A stretch of 22,617 bases of DNA from a virus: positions 1 through 22,617 of the IMG/VR virus record IMGVR_UViG_3300037360_000075; one strand, written 5' to 3'. The notes beneath the pieces were generated by a model that was not told the DNA's origin, searched no databases, and saw only the letters and a program-made list of their open reading frames with translations. Numbering within the stretch: position 1 is the first letter of the stretch; each line of letters opens with the position of its first letter. A program made the translations under genes and the position numbers. Of the stretch, positions 12,325 through 20,694 are shown piece by piece.

Positions 12325-13708
12325 GAAGCCGGTATTTGATATCGCTCAATACTTGTTTGCCGAACAACTAGCTTTCGTTAATGATCCACATCCATTTTCT
12401 ACCGCTCTATGTTCACGTCGTGCGGGAAAGACTGTAGCCTGCGCGTCTGATTTGATAGACACCTGCCTTAAGAATCCGGACACTGTGTCAGCCTATATAA
12501 CCCTATCCCGCAAGAACACAAAGCGTATCGTTTGGCCAATACTAAAACAAATAAACAGAGACTTTGGATTAGGTGGTAAATTCAATAACACTGATTTGAC
12601 TATAACGTTTCCTAATGATTCTCAGATTCAACTGTCTGGTGCTAAAGATTCTGAGGAAACTGAGAAGCTCAGAGGGCTCCCCTTTAAAAAAGTGTATATT
12701 GATGAAAGTCAATCATTCCGGGCACATATACGAGAACTTATTGACGACATTCTAGCCCCAGCGCTAATGGATTACAACGGAGTACTTAGACTAATCGGGA
12801 CGCCTGGGCCGGTTCCTACTGGCTTCTTTTTTGAGTCGTGTCGTTCAAAAGAATTTACACACCACGAGTGGTCTTTTTTTAACAATCCTTTTATAGCCCA
12901 GAAATCGGGCAAGACTCATCAGCAGCTTCTAGATCGCGAGCTTAAGCGTAGAGGAGTCACCATAAATCATCCCTCTATACAAAGAGAGTGGTGCGGAAAA
13001 TGGGTCCTGGACTCTGATGCGCTTCTTTTACACTGGTCAGAAACTAAAAATGACTACACCACGATGCCTCCCGGAGCGTACACCTACACTATGGGAGTTG
13101 ACATTGGATTTGAAGACTCAGATGCTCTGTGTGTGCTGGCCGCATCAGACGCCACACATTGTGTTTACTTGGTTGAAGAGGTTATAGTAGCTAAAGCCGA
13201 TATCACATCGTTGATGCAGAATATTCAGTACCTGCGAAATCGCTATAATGTTTCTAAGATAGTAATGGATACCGGCGGATTGGGAAGGAAAATATCGGAA
13301 GAGCTAACACGCCGTCACCACATTCCCTTGATTAGTGCTGAGAAAACGCGCAAGATGGAAAACATGGCTCTGCTGGATGATGCTCTAAGGACTGGTCACT
13401 TCAAAGCGAGAGTGAATAGCCGATTTGCGGAAGAGTCAATGCTTGTAGAGATAGACCGCGAGAAGTCGACAAGTGAGCGCATAGTGGTTAGTGATAGGTT
13501 CCACTCGGATATATTAGACTCGGCTTTATATGCGTTCAGGGAGACCATGGCTTGGGCGAATAGCCAGGAGCCCGATAAGCCGAAGTGGGGCACGAAAGAG
13601 TGGTTTGCAGCTCAAGTTGATGAAATGGAGCGACAGGAAATCGAGCGATTGGAGAGTGCCGAGGGCGCTTCTGGGCGTGGAGAGGGAAATAGTGGTGGTT
13701 GGTGGTAA
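12254..13708 (+). CDS. terL: Large terminase subunit (packaging ATPase/nuclease)
   Basis: A 484-residue motor protein. ATPase domain: Walker A C53-S-R-R-A-G-K-T60, Walker B K-V-Y-I-D150-E151, coupling motif I-G-T-P-G (about 181-185). RNase H-like nuclease domain: G-V-D283-I-G, I-V-M-D339-T-G-G and H-S-D-I-L-D422-S-A-L-Y-A, the three acidic metal ligands. It drives DNA into the prohead and cuts the concatemer. The GTG start at 12254 has AGGAGG seven bases upstream, inside the small-terminase gene, giving a 71-bp overlap. The C-terminus ends in a Gly-rich tail (G-R-G-E-G-N-S-G-G-W-W). No portal gene follows on this strand, which is unusual. Confidence 0.95.
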   Translation: MLQGRQAQQELLQRKRKKQAAESEKPVFDIAQYLFAEQLAFVNDPHPFSTALCSRRAGKTVACASDLIDTCLKNPDTVSAYITLSRKNTKRIVWPILKQINRDFGLGGKFNNTDLTITFPNDSQIQLSGAKDSEETEKLRGLPFKKVYIDESQSFRAHIRELIDDILAPALMDYNGVLRLIGTPGPVPTGFFFESCRSKEFTHHEWSFFNNPFIAQKSGKTHQQLLDRELKRRGVTINHPSIQREWCGKWVLDSDALLLHWSETKNDYTTMPPGAYTYTMGVDIGFEDSDALCVLAASDATHCVYLVEEVIVAKADITSLMQNIQYLRNRYNVSKIVMDTGGLGRKISEELTRRHHIPLISAEKTRKMENMALLDDALRTGHFKARVNSRFAEESMLVEIDREKSTSERIVVSDRFHSDILDSALYAFRETMAWANSQEPDKPKWGTKEWFAAQVDEMERQEIERLESAEGASGRGEGNSGGWW

Positions 13709-13759
13709 CGCTACTGAGTAATTTCTGTAAGAGTCTGTTAGAACGCAAGTTAGCTAAGA

Positions 13760-13894
13760 ATGGTCTTTCAAGGCTTACAGATATTACTCGGAAATCATAA
13801 AGCTGCGGCAGTACGGGAAGCTGTGATGGACCCCCGCTGGTGCGGGGATAGTCGGCACTGGAGACGTACAGAACCTATAGTGACTCTCGTGTAG
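13760..13894 (+). CDS. Possible 44-aa protein in the post-terminase gap
   Basis: An ATG ORF of 44 codons that ends right at the ribosome binding site of the next gene (its TAG overlaps GTAGGAG), as coupled phage genes do. It has no good ribosome binding site of its own. It reads D-P-R-W-C-G-D-S-R-H-W-R-R through the CCCCGC hairpin, so that hairpin could be coding and not an RNA element. No family is recognised. Confidence 0.38.
   Translation: MVFQGLQILLGNHKAAAVREAVMDPRWCGDSRHWRRTEPIVTLV
13827..13855 (+). other. CRISPR-repeat-like hairpin (single copy)
   Basis: A perfect 6-bp GC stem, CCCCGC-TGGT-GCGGGG (13832-13847), is followed by ATAGTCGG. The stem and the A-T-A...C.G flank match the layout of type I-E CRISPR repeats (CCCCGC-N4-GCGGGG-ATAAACCG). 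No second copy occurs in the window, so it is not an array. It could be a solitary repeat mimic, a plain RNA hairpin or a coding coincidence. Confidence 0.35.
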
Positions 13895-13903
13895 GAGACT
13901 AGG

Positions 13904-14158
13904 ATGACACGCTACGGTCGTAAAGATAATCGCAGGCAGGGCAGCCTGGTGTCACGAGAGCGGGTGGAGTCGCGACCGCCTCGCAGTTTTATGAATAAAC
14001 TACATTGGCTGACATGCTGGTGGTCACCGTGGTCTGAGCCTTTTCAATCACGGTGTAAAATTCTGTGGTATCGTAAGAGACGTTGTAGAGTGTGCCAAAA
14101 ACAGCAGATACAGATTGACTATGAAACTCTTAAGGAAATGCGTAAGATGGCTGACTAA
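13904..14158 (+). CDS. Basic hypothetical protein, 84 aa
   Basis: A very basic protein (about 20 Arg/Lys in 84 residues) with a Trp-rich centre (L-H-W-L-T-C-W-W-S-P-W-S) and the pair C-R-V-C near residue 66, which could bind zinc with an upstream Cys. GGAG lies about seven bases before the ATG. It overlaps the next gene by 38 bp. Not recognised. Confidence 0.55.
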   Translation: MTRYGRKDNRRQGSLVSRERVESRPPRSFMNKLHWLTCWWSPWSEPFQSRCKILWYRKRRCRVCQKQQIQIDYETLKEMRKMAD

Positions 14159-14570
14159 GGTGAGTCAGTACGCCAGACTCCTATGGGATGATGAGGATTG
14201 GGATTATCACTTTGTATTAAAACTGCTTCAATACAAGCTAAGCCGAACTAGAAAATGCATTGTGAAGAATCGACTTATTACGGATGCCCATCGGGTGGGA
14301 AGAGAGATTTGGATAGCCGAGAAGCTTATTCAGCGTATTCTAGACAATGAGTATACGGATTACGATGAAGAGCTAATAACCCGTACATTCGGTGAGCTTG
14401 TTCTAAAAGACGGGCACTTAACGTGTGCAAAGATCACGGACACCCTGATGGAAGCTGAATATCATGAAGCACTGCGGCATATGGTTGCACACGAGGAGTA
14501 TTTATTAAAACAAGATTATGCCTATTTACTCAAACATATTCAACGACATATAAGAGGATGGTGGGACTGA
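14121..14570 (+). CDS. Hypothetical helical protein, 149 aa
   Basis: Starts M-K-L-L-R-K-C-V-R-W-L. Its core D-E-D-W-D-Y-H-F-V-L-K-L-L-Q-Y-K-L resembles a widespread family of uncharacterised phage helical proteins with a D-W-D-x-x-x-L-L-x-x-L-Q-x-K-L signature. The rest is helical, with many conserved-looking aromatic and acidic residues (N-E-Y-T-D-Y-D-E-E). I chose the ATG over a TTG two codons upstream; neither has a clear ribosome binding site, so coupling to the previous gene is likely. Function is unknown. Confidence 0.7.
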   Translation: MKLLRKCVRWLTKVSQYARLLWDDEDWDYHFVLKLLQYKLSRTRKCIVKNRLITDAHRVGREIWIAEKLIQRILDNEYTDYDEELITRTFGELVLKDGHLTCAKITDTLMEAEYHEALRHMVAHEEYLLKQDYAYLLKHIQRHIRGWWD

Positions 14571-14572
14571 AC

Positions 14573-14773
14573 ATGAGAGATTACGTAACTAGAGTGTTCA
14601 TAGACTTAAAACGACAGATTATTTGGGTGTATACTGATAACTCAGTTAGAGATAACCGATATAAAGACATCGATGATTTGTTCAACAGACTGACCGCAAT
14701 AACGGAGAGCAACGCCAAATTCACGATTAAGGAATCTCCGGCTGAAATAAAATCTAGTCTACGAAATCGATAG
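14573..14773 (+). CDS. Hypothetical protein, 66 aa
   Basis: A small alpha/beta protein (D-Y-V-T-R-V-F-I-D-L-K-R-Q-I-I-W-V-Y-T-D ... D-I-D-D-L-F-N-R-L-T) ending the rightward block. I chose the ATG just after the previous stop; an ATG five codons upstream overlaps that gene and has a ribosome binding site placed too close. No family is recognised. Confidence 0.6.
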   Translation: MRDYVTRVFIDLKRQIIWVYTDNSVRDNRYKDIDDLFNRLTAITESNAKFTIKESPAEIKSSLRNR

Positions 14774-14788
14774 TGCTGACCGCAACGG

Positions 14789-15082
14789 CTAGCAGTCGAA
14801 CCATAGGTCAATATCTCCTTCTGCGTTCTTTCGTCCACTAACTACCGTTAGGCACGTTCTGTTATCCGTGTATGCGCTGATGGTCTTAATCTCAGATAGT
14901 ATTTCCTCCAACCCAGACGCTGTATCCAAGCGCTCATCCTCACATATTTCTGTGTCTCTTTCCACCTTATTCAGCAAGGATTCCAAGTGTTTAATCAAAT
15001 CATTGGACTCGTGCATACATCGCTCTTGGATTCGTATTATCTTCAGGTCTTTGATTATATTGGTCTTTTTGTCATGCATCAT
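14789..15082 (-). CDS. Hypothetical helical protein, 97 aa
   Basis: Last gene of the leftward right-hand block, converging with the rightward block across 15 bp. From the ATG at 15080-15082 (GAGG four bases upstream) it is a charged helical protein (D-L-I-K-H-L-E-S-L-L-N-K-V-E-R-D-T-E) with a beta-like C-terminus. It follows the endolysin by about 48 bp. A lysis-associated role is possible only by position; it has no signal or membrane segment, so it is not an obvious spanin. Confidence 0.6.
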   Translation of the reverse strand: MMHDKKTNIIKDLKIIRIQERCMHESNDLIKHLESLLNKVERDTEICEDERLDTASGLEEILSEIKTISAYTDNRTCLTVVSGRKNAEGDIDLWFDC

Positions 15083-15130
15083 AAAACCTCGTATAATGCC
15101 CAAGGACGCACGCCGAGGGCTTGGTCTATG

Positions 15131-15586
15131 TCACTCTACCAGTTTGAGCTTCCCCGCTCGCTGTAGGGCCTTCCAGTCGTGATCTTCGATATGCGGAAGC
15201 TCGAAGTACTTGGCGTGAGGCATACCGTACCACTCCAGCGTCAGCTCTTTACCCGGGTCCGCGTTGTAGTTGATGACGGCCACGCCAACAATATCTCTAA
15301 ACCAATAACGGTCAAAGTCAGCTCCAAGCTGGGTAAGCTTAAATAAGTCAATAGCCGCATTGAAGTTGTGAGCAGACTGGCCATAATGAGCATTAGATTT
15401 ACCTAAGTCGCAGAAGCGCTCCTGGTCCTCTTTACCGCGTCCAGCCCAGGATATATGCGCTTCAGGATGCATTTTTTGGAGCTGGGTGAACCAAGCGCGT
15501 AGGCCTGGATGGAAGTCTGGATAGCGGTCGAAGATTTGAGCACATTTTTCGCAACAGCCTGTATTAATGTGATGTATTAGTGCCAT
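15131..15586 (-). CDS. M15-type peptidase endolysin
   Basis: A 151-residue protein with the LAS/M15 (VanY, L-Ala-D-Glu peptidase) metal motif: G-Q-S71-A-H73-N-F-N-A-A-I-D80 and E-L-P-H132-I-E. H73, D80 and H132 are the zinc ligands. It would cut the peptide part of peptidoglycan at lysis. The N-terminal C11-C-E-K-C15 and the P-G-L-R-A-W-F segment belong to a subgroup of Gram-negative phage lysins I have seen in this family. No signal peptide is present, so it depends on the holin encoded just upstream, which it overlaps by 10 bp. Confidence 0.88.
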   Translation of the reverse strand: MALIHHINTGCCEKCAQIFDRYPDFHPGLRAWFTQLQKMHPEAHISWAGRGKEDQERFCDLGKSNAHYGQSAHNFNAAIDLFKLTQLGADFDRYWFRDIVGVAVINYNADPGKELTLEWYGMPHAKYFELPHIEDHDWKALQRAGKLKLVE

Positions 15587-15798
15587 ACTTTGCTCAACAG
15601 ATAAATAATTAGAGAGCCAACGCCAACACTGCTCAGAAAGTACATTACTCCCTCAAGCATGTACACGCGGCGTTGGATCGGTAGAACCATAACTTCTAGC
15701 AGTTCGGTGCGTCGTATATGGTCTTTAAGCACCTCTTCTTGTCGGGCCAAGATCTCTTTTATTTCGCTTATATCTTTTTGGATCGACGGGACTGTCAT
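15577..15798 (-). CDS. XhlA-like holin / hemolysin-type membrane protein
   Basis: A 73-residue protein with an N-terminal amphipathic coiled coil (I-Q-K-D-I-S-E-I-K-E-I-L-A-R-Q-E-E-V-L-K-D-H-I-R-R-T) and one C-terminal membrane segment (about 50-70: M-Y-F-L-S-S-V-G-V-G-S-L-I-I-Y-L-L). This is the layout of XhlA-family phage lysis proteins. It lies directly before the endolysin and overlaps it. GGAG overlapping the upstream stop is seven bases before the ATG. A second small holin is not seen. Confidence 0.75.
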   Translation of the reverse strand: MTVPSIQKDISEIKEILARQEEVLKDHIRRTELLEVMVLPIQRRVYMLEGVMYFLSSVGVGSLIIYLLSKVWH

Positions 15799-15801
15799 GA
15801 G

Positions 15802-17070
15802 TTACTCCACTAGAATTTGTCCGATTAAAGAAGTACCGGTATCAGCGTACACCAACGTGTTGTTACTAGAATTCCACGCTAAAGTGATTGGTGAACCCAT
15901 CGCCATAACTGTGCCTATAATGTAGTTAGTAGGAGGAGTGGTGCCATTTCCAATGTTTGTGATTCCAACTATATCGTATATGTAGTTGGGCTTCATTGGA
16001 ATCTTGTAACACGTGGCAGTGTGTGCGGAGATTACTTTTATTTTAGACGAAGTTAGATCTGCAAGGCAAATATTACCACGCCCATCTTGGACAATACTTT
16101 GAATATGTTTAAATGTAGCGTTAACTGCAAGACCACCACTACCAGTATCGTTATAAGTTCCAGTCCCCGCAATTTTATACATTTTCCTCGCAGTCATGGA
16201 CACTCCCCACTGAGTCGCAGTTACGGCAGACAACACACTAACGTAGTCGTTGGTTAAGTCACTCAAATAAATATTATTTTGTGTATCCACCCAAATGGCT
16301 GAGATACTCCCTAATATATTCCCTAATGGGGACGCACCGTTAGAGAAAGACCCAGCAGTACCCGAGCTGCTTCCTATAATAGTGTAACCGTTATTCGCAG
16401 TCATCGAAACGCCATAATAGGTGCCTGTTGTTTGGCACCCACAAACTACACGATAGTTGCCCAAGTCGACAAAAAGTAAGTTACCAGCAGTATCAATCGC
16501 ACACCCCGACAATGAATTCGTATTAAAGTTAGCAAGTGATACCCCATCAACAGAGCGTCCAGAAGATCCGGTAACGTTTACGCACCCGTAAATATAGTTT
16601 GCTGTAGTTGGAATATTAACCCCCAGTGACGTGACTCCTATTAGATAATTTCCAGTAGTTCTAGAAATTGCGCGTATAGTATTAGCCCCAGAATCTGTAA
16701 AATACAGATTGGAGCCGGTATCCCCGACAAACGCCAGAGGCGCGTATATTTTAGCGTTTGTCGCCAATCCATTATTACCAGAATTACCAGCCTGAGACAG
16801 TGTACCTGCAATAGTGTACGCACTACCACCTGTCATGGAGATGCCCCAGTACGTCCCAGTTACTTTGGGGATCATTTGAATAATGCTATATCCTGAATTG
16901 GATATGTAAAGGTTACCTACGGAATCACACAGGAGCGCGCGAGGGGAGCTCACTGATACAGATAACGCAGCTGTCCCATTAGCTGTTGACCCTCCTGACT
17001 GAGTTCCTACAATTCTACTAACGTAGTCGCCTTGTCTCATTGCTAGTGGAGTTGTGCTAATTAAACCCAT
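15802..17070 (-). CDS. NHL-type six-bladed beta-propeller protein (tail/receptor-binding candidate)
   Basis: A 422-residue protein from the ATG one base past the upstream stop (TAATATG); a TTG eight codons earlier is an alternative. Six copies of a D-x-x-G/N-N-L/I-Y-x-S/A/D-D strand motif occur near residues 49-67, 116-136, 192-211, 261-281, 330-348 and 402-420. Several are preceded by G-V/I-S-M-T-x-x-x-x-Y-x-I-x-G. That is the pattern of an NHL-repeat propeller, and six copies close a ring. There is no signal peptide. It sits between the 991-aa tail fibre and the lysis genes, where receptor-binding proteins are usual, so host recognition is inferred. Confidence 0.7.
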   Translation of the reverse strand: MGLISTTPLAMRQGDYVSRIVGTQSGGSTANGTAALSVSVSSPRALLCDSVGNLYISNSGYSIIQMIPKVTGTYWGISMTGGSAYTIAGTLSQAGNSGNNGLATNAKIYAPLAFVGDTGSNLYFTDSGANTIRAISRTTGNYLIGVTSLGVNIPTTANYIYGCVNVTGSSGRSVDGVSLANFNTNSLSGCAIDTAGNLLFVDLGNYRVVCGCQTTGTYYGVSMTANNGYTIIGSSSGTAGSFSNGASPLGNILGSISAIWVDTQNNIYLSDLTNDYVSVLSAVTATQWGVSMTARKMYKIAGTGTYNDTGSGGLAVNATFKHIQSIVQDGRGNICLADLTSSKIKVISAHTATCYKIPMKPNYIYDIVGITNIGNGTTPPTNYIIGTVMAMGSPITLAWNSSNNTLVYADTGTSLIGQILVE

Positions 17071-17071
17071 A

Positions 17072-20047
17072 TTACGCCAAATAGTTTCCGACAAAACTTA
17101 CAAAAAATGAACTGCTTGTAGAAGCGTAAATGTTCACTAAGAGTACCCCAGTTGTAGCTGGAATTGCTGCTGGGGCTACTGATGATGAATTCATCCATGT
17201 GGTTGTACCACTGCCCGTTGTCGTTATTGTGTAAGCTGAACCGCTTGTGTTTACGCAACGTAAAACATATGAGCCGCCTGCTACTGCGTTGCTCAAAGTT
17301 ACTGTGCAGTTTCCAGTCATACTTATTAGTTGAGAGGAGCCTTTTGATAAATCTACTGTTATAGTGGTAGAACTATTTCCCGCATTATACTCGGAGGGGC
17401 TCATTACGTAAGTACTATATTTAACAGCACCTGCGAAAGTCGTAGATTGGTCACTATTCACAGTTAAGCCTACCACAGGTGTAATAGAGCCTACTGGAGT
17501 AGTCATTATCTTCAAGTTACCAGCCATGCTGGAGGAGCTGGGAGATGGGTCAGTTACATCTGACTCTAACTGGGCCGCTTGGCGGTAGGTCGAACCATCG
17601 TATGCCCAGAATCCTTTAGCGTGTATCATGTCGCCAGTTTGAACTAGAGTTGGTGAAGCTTCGGTACCCCTAGACCTTAAAAATGAAGACAAGGAGCCGG
17701 ATGTGGCTGTGTTCGAATTCCGTCCTACTGTAAATTCCATCAAATTTGTAGCGTCTTGATTATGAATTTTTAGGCGGGAATTATAATTTACGCTATTTAA
17801 GGACGTACCAACCGAAGCACTACCCACAGATAATCCCGCGTTGGCGGCGTCATAGAATAGATTAGCATTATCTTGGGTATAGACTCCACCTCCATCAGCG
17901 AATACAATGCTACCAGTTGTAAAGGCCGTGGTTGTGCCTGTTCCACCATTAGCGACAGCTATTGTAGTACCGTTCCAGATACCAGTTGAAATAGTACCAA
18001 CACTGGTAAGAGACGATGAAACTATGGTGGAGTTTAAAGTCGTACCTGACAGAGTTCCCGCAGGAGCCACAACCGCACTTGTGCCAGCTGCTGTGATTAA
18101 TCCCTTAGCATTAACAGTAAAGTTCGGTATAGCCGTGCTAGAACCGAAAGAGCCGGTGTTAGAGTTAACTGTAGTGAGAGTTGCTACTTGAGACTGGGAC
18201 CCACTGGCTGGACCGGCTGTCACGTCTCCGGTGAGCTGATTAATGGCGTTTACCGTTACAACACCTTGAGACCCATTAACACTCTGTACACCCACTGCTG
18301 GGGTAGTTAATTCCCACTGGGTGCCATTATACAGTACCAAGTCACCTACTTGAAAGTTGACCATTGAGGAGTTAGAAAGTCCGGGAATAGGTCCCGCGTA
18401 AGCTGTTGAGACCCAATACACATTACCTGCTGTCCCCGAACTATCAGATAAAGCCGGGGTGTTAGTGGAGGGATTCCAGACTCCTTGATATTCTAAAATG
18501 TTATTGGGAAGGTAGGTTGCGGGGATTTTACTCGAGGCGTTTAATGGGCACACACCACTAGCTGCGCCAACTTCGGATTGTGTAACATAGGTTCCTGAAA
18601 GGTCTGGTACGTCTGTGGTTGTTAAAGCTCTGAAAGTGGGCGTCGCTGCTGACCCGCTGCTTGGACCCGCAAAGACTGTATTGGCAATTTGAGTCTGGAA
18701 GGAGCCGGTTAAGGTACCATTGGTCGTAACCGGGCTGTTTGTCACTGAGAATACAGATGCAGGTAGGCTTAATCCAACAGATGTGACAAACGTGCCGGGA
18801 GCGGAGGTAATGGCTGTCCAAGAGCTTCCGCGATACGCGTATAAGACGTTATCCGTCGCATCGTAGGTGAAAGGCAACGACCCAGTGTATATTGCTGATG
18901 GTGTTCCAGACGGAACTCCGTTCATACTTTTAAGGTATAAAAATCCAGATATCGCTCCTGTGGGTAGTAGTATATCTTGGGCAGATCCTACAGGGCCAAG
19001 AATCGTATTCGCATAGCCGTCTACTGTAATAGCTGCATATTGCGAACCGTAGTTTATCCCGTTCACTCCGTTGGAATATATAATTACTTGACCGGAATTC
19101 GTTGGACCAGGGCTATTCTGGCTACGACCAGGCGTAATTTGAACTAGACCCCCATTCCCACCCCCAGCGCTTAGATTGCGACCGGCCTGTATGGCGATTG
19201 TTCCCGCCTGACCCGAGCCATAGTTAACTGCACCAGTGATTGAGATCTGAGGAGCTAGGGTTGATATATTTGAATAACCCGGTGTCACAGTTACTGACCC
19301 AGCAGCTACCCCACTTGCGGGAATCCCTAAGAATGCGTTTGGGTAGGTGGTAAAATATAAGGATCGTCCAGAGAGTGCGGATAAATTCTCCGATGAAGAC
19401 ACATAATCAGTAGACGATGTCAAGAACCCAAGAGTCATACCAGCTACAGTCAGTGTACCAGTATGGGTTCCTCCGCCCGCGCTAGTATTAGTGCCAATTG
19501 TTCCGCTTGTGTTAACGCTCAACGTGTTAATGTCTGATAAATTTTGGTTGCCCCAATCAACGGCGGCGGAGGGAGAGTTAGTACCGTCAAGCCTCAAATA
19601 AACACCATTCAAAGCGGATGGTAGGGAATAATAGCCTAACACTGAAGAGCTGTTAGTTCCGTAATAGCTTGTTGCACCCGGTGTTGCAGTATCGTTAACT
19701 AAGCTAACATTCCCAGAGATATTCACCAAACTATCAATAAATGAAAGTGTGTTACTAGAACTTATCTGAATTGTGCTGGCCGTGGGAGTAGTAATTGAAA
19801 TTCCTGTCCCTGCAGTTAGTGTTAATGCACCAGTTTCACCATTGAGACTGGACACTCCAGTAGGAGGACTCAATAGCACGTTCCATGTACTGGTAGCCGC
19901 GTCCCATACATAAATCATATCAGTTGCTGTAACAACTCTGACATCACCATCAGAATTATTGGTAGTGGGGAGTTGGGCTAGTGTGTCTACGGGAGCCTTC
20001 CAGGTATAGAAGCCGTAAGCAGGCAGATCCCGATACTGGGTACTCAT
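17072..20047 (-). CDS. Large tail fibre protein
   Basis: This 991-residue Ser/Thr/Gly/Asn-rich protein starts at the ATG with GGAGG eight bases upstream (M-S-T-Q-Y-R-D-L-P-A-Y-G-F-Y-T-W-K). Residues 18-70 hold a short globular domain (P-V-D-T-L-A-Q-L-P-T-T...D-M-I-Y-V-W-D-A-A-T-S-T-W) typical of fibre N-termini and seen again internally around E-Y-Q-G-V-W-N-P-S-T-N-T. Long beta-repeat stretches follow, with recurring V-x-S-L/V-N-G-x-x-G and L-T-G-D-V-T segments, and a final beta-rich domain. No peptidase S74 chaperone is seen. Tail fibre or adhesin is the only reasonable class; its start overlaps the upstream gene as TAATG. Confidence 0.8.
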   Translation of the reverse strand: MSTQYRDLPAYGFYTWKAPVDTLAQLPTTNNSDGDVRVVTATDMIYVWDAATSTWNVLLSPPTGVSSLNGETGALTLTAGTGISITTPTASTIQISSSNTLSFIDSLVNISGNVSLVNDTATPGATSYYGTNSSSVLGYYSLPSALNGVYLRLDGTNSPSAAVDWGNQNLSDINTLSVNTSGTIGTNTSAGGGTHTGTLTVAGMTLGFLTSSTDYVSSSENLSALSGRSLYFTTYPNAFLGIPASGVAAGSVTVTPGYSNISTLAPQISITGAVNYGSGQAGTIAIQAGRNLSAGGGNGGLVQITPGRSQNSPGPTNSGQVIIYSNGVNGINYGSQYAAITVDGYANTILGPVGSAQDILLPTGAISGFLYLKSMNGVPSGTPSAIYTGSLPFTYDATDNVLYAYRGSSWTAITSAPGTFVTSVGLSLPASVFSVTNSPVTTNGTLTGSFQTQIANTVFAGPSSGSAATPTFRALTTTDVPDLSGTYVTQSEVGAASGVCPLNASSKIPATYLPNNILEYQGVWNPSTNTPALSDSSGTAGNVYWVSTAYAGPIPGLSNSSMVNFQVGDLVLYNGTQWELTTPAVGVQSVNGSQGVVTVNAINQLTGDVTAGPASGSQSQVATLTTVNSNTGSFGSSTAIPNFTVNAKGLITAAGTSAVVAPAGTLSGTTLNSTIVSSSLTSVGTISTGIWNGTTIAVANGGTGTTTAFTTGSIVFADGGGVYTQDNANLFYDAANAGLSVGSASVGTSLNSVNYNSRLKIHNQDATNLMEFTVGRNSNTATSGSLSSFLRSRGTEASPTLVQTGDMIHAKGFWAYDGSTYRQAAQLESDVTDPSPSSSSMAGNLKIMTTPVGSITPVVGLTVNSDQSTTFAGAVKYSTYVMSPSEYNAGNSSTTITVDLSKGSSQLISMTGNCTVTLSNAVAGGSYVLRCVNTSGSAYTITTTGSGTTTWMNSSSVAPAAIPATTGVLLVNIYASTSSSFFVSFVGNYLA

Positions 20048-20310
20048 TAAAATAGCCTCCAAATAACAATTGATACGAGAGCTGCCGATTCAATGATTAG
20101 CCCCGCTATAAGACCTTTAAATCGTAGTGTAGGCACTGCAACAGTGTGGCTTAAGCGCACCTCCTGAACATCCATTTGGCTGGCGATGTATTTAAGCTTT
20201 TTGTCGTGGGATTGGAATTCGGCTGGTACTACAAAGCCCACCTTTTCTCCGCTATGACGGCAAATTTCCACATTGTGGGTCGCATTGGATATCTTAGACA
20301 CGTACCACAT
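20047..20310 (-). CDS. Hypothetical protein with C-terminal membrane segment, 87 aa
   Basis: A soluble N-terminal part (Y-V-S-K-I-S-N-A-T-H-N-V-E-I ... V-V-P-A-E-F-Q) is followed by one membrane segment at about 66-86 (L-I-A-G-L-I-I-E-S-A-A-L-V-S-I-V-I-W-R-L-F). AAGGGG is six bases before the ATG, and its TAA overlaps the tail fibre start. A tail-anchored protein among fibre genes is odd; it might be a lysis or exclusion factor. No family is recognised. Confidence 0.68.
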   Translation of the reverse strand: MWYVSKISNATHNVEICRHSGEKVGFVVPAEFQSHDKKLKYIASQMDVQEVRLSHTVAVPTLRFKGLIAGLIIESAALVSIVIWRLF

Positions 20311-20685
20311 TTAAAACCCCTTGGTGTTAATCCTAGCGCTTACGGTAGCAGTACTAGCGCCGCTGGACAAGTCCGTGTAACCGATTCGAACCCAATTAAA
20401 CATGGTTTGCTGGTGGTTCCATGTGCAAGTACCAGCTTCCGTTACACTGAACGGGGAATCAACCACAGTATCCCAATTCGTGGGCAGGGTCGGGCTATCG
20501 GGAGCTAATGTGGCTAGGGGAGTGTTGGAGTCTGTGGAAGCCTGAAGGAAGATTGTGCCGGTCGGAGTGCCAGTAATTTGAGCCTGGATGCTGAAGCCTA
20601 GGACTTGATTAAGTTGTATGGGCTGACTGAAAAAGCTGATATTCATGGGCTGGGCGCTCACGAATTGCATATTATTTACACGCAT
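20311..20685 (-). CDS. Small beta-rich virion-associated protein (paralogue A)
   Basis: A 124-residue protein sharing with the product of 22177-22509 the sequence I-x-A-x-I/F-T-G-T-P-x-G-T, then A-S/G-S-x-D, P-x-S-V, and aromatic-I/V-R-x-x-Y/F...G-x-x-x-x-T-V/L. These shared blocks mark a duplication. The beta-sandwich-like pattern (discoidin/carbohydrate-binding type) suggests a tail tip or decoration protein. AAGAGG lies five bases before the ATG. The function is inferred from its fibre-gene neighbours. Confidence 0.7.
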   Translation of the reverse strand: MRVNNMQFVSAQPMNISFFSQPIQLNQVLGFSIQAQITGTPTGTIFLQASTDSNTPLATLAPDSPTLPTNWDTVVDSPFSVTEAGTCTWNHQQTMFNWVRIGYTDLSSGASTATVSARINTKGF

Positions 20686-20694
20686 GAAAACCTC

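Noticed and set aside
14774-14820. Terminator between convergent genes
   Set aside because: GCTGACCG-CAA-CGGCTAGC pairs imperfectly (two mismatches) and is not followed by a T run on either strand.
15083-15130. Hairpin around CCAAG...CTTGG before the 97-aa gene
   Set aside because: The stem is only 5 bp with a long loop, and there is no T tract or -35/-10 pair.
17907-18191. Val/Pro-rich plus-strand ORF
   Set aside because: It is the mirror image of the Thr/Gly-rich tail fibre codons on the minus strand and has no supporting context.
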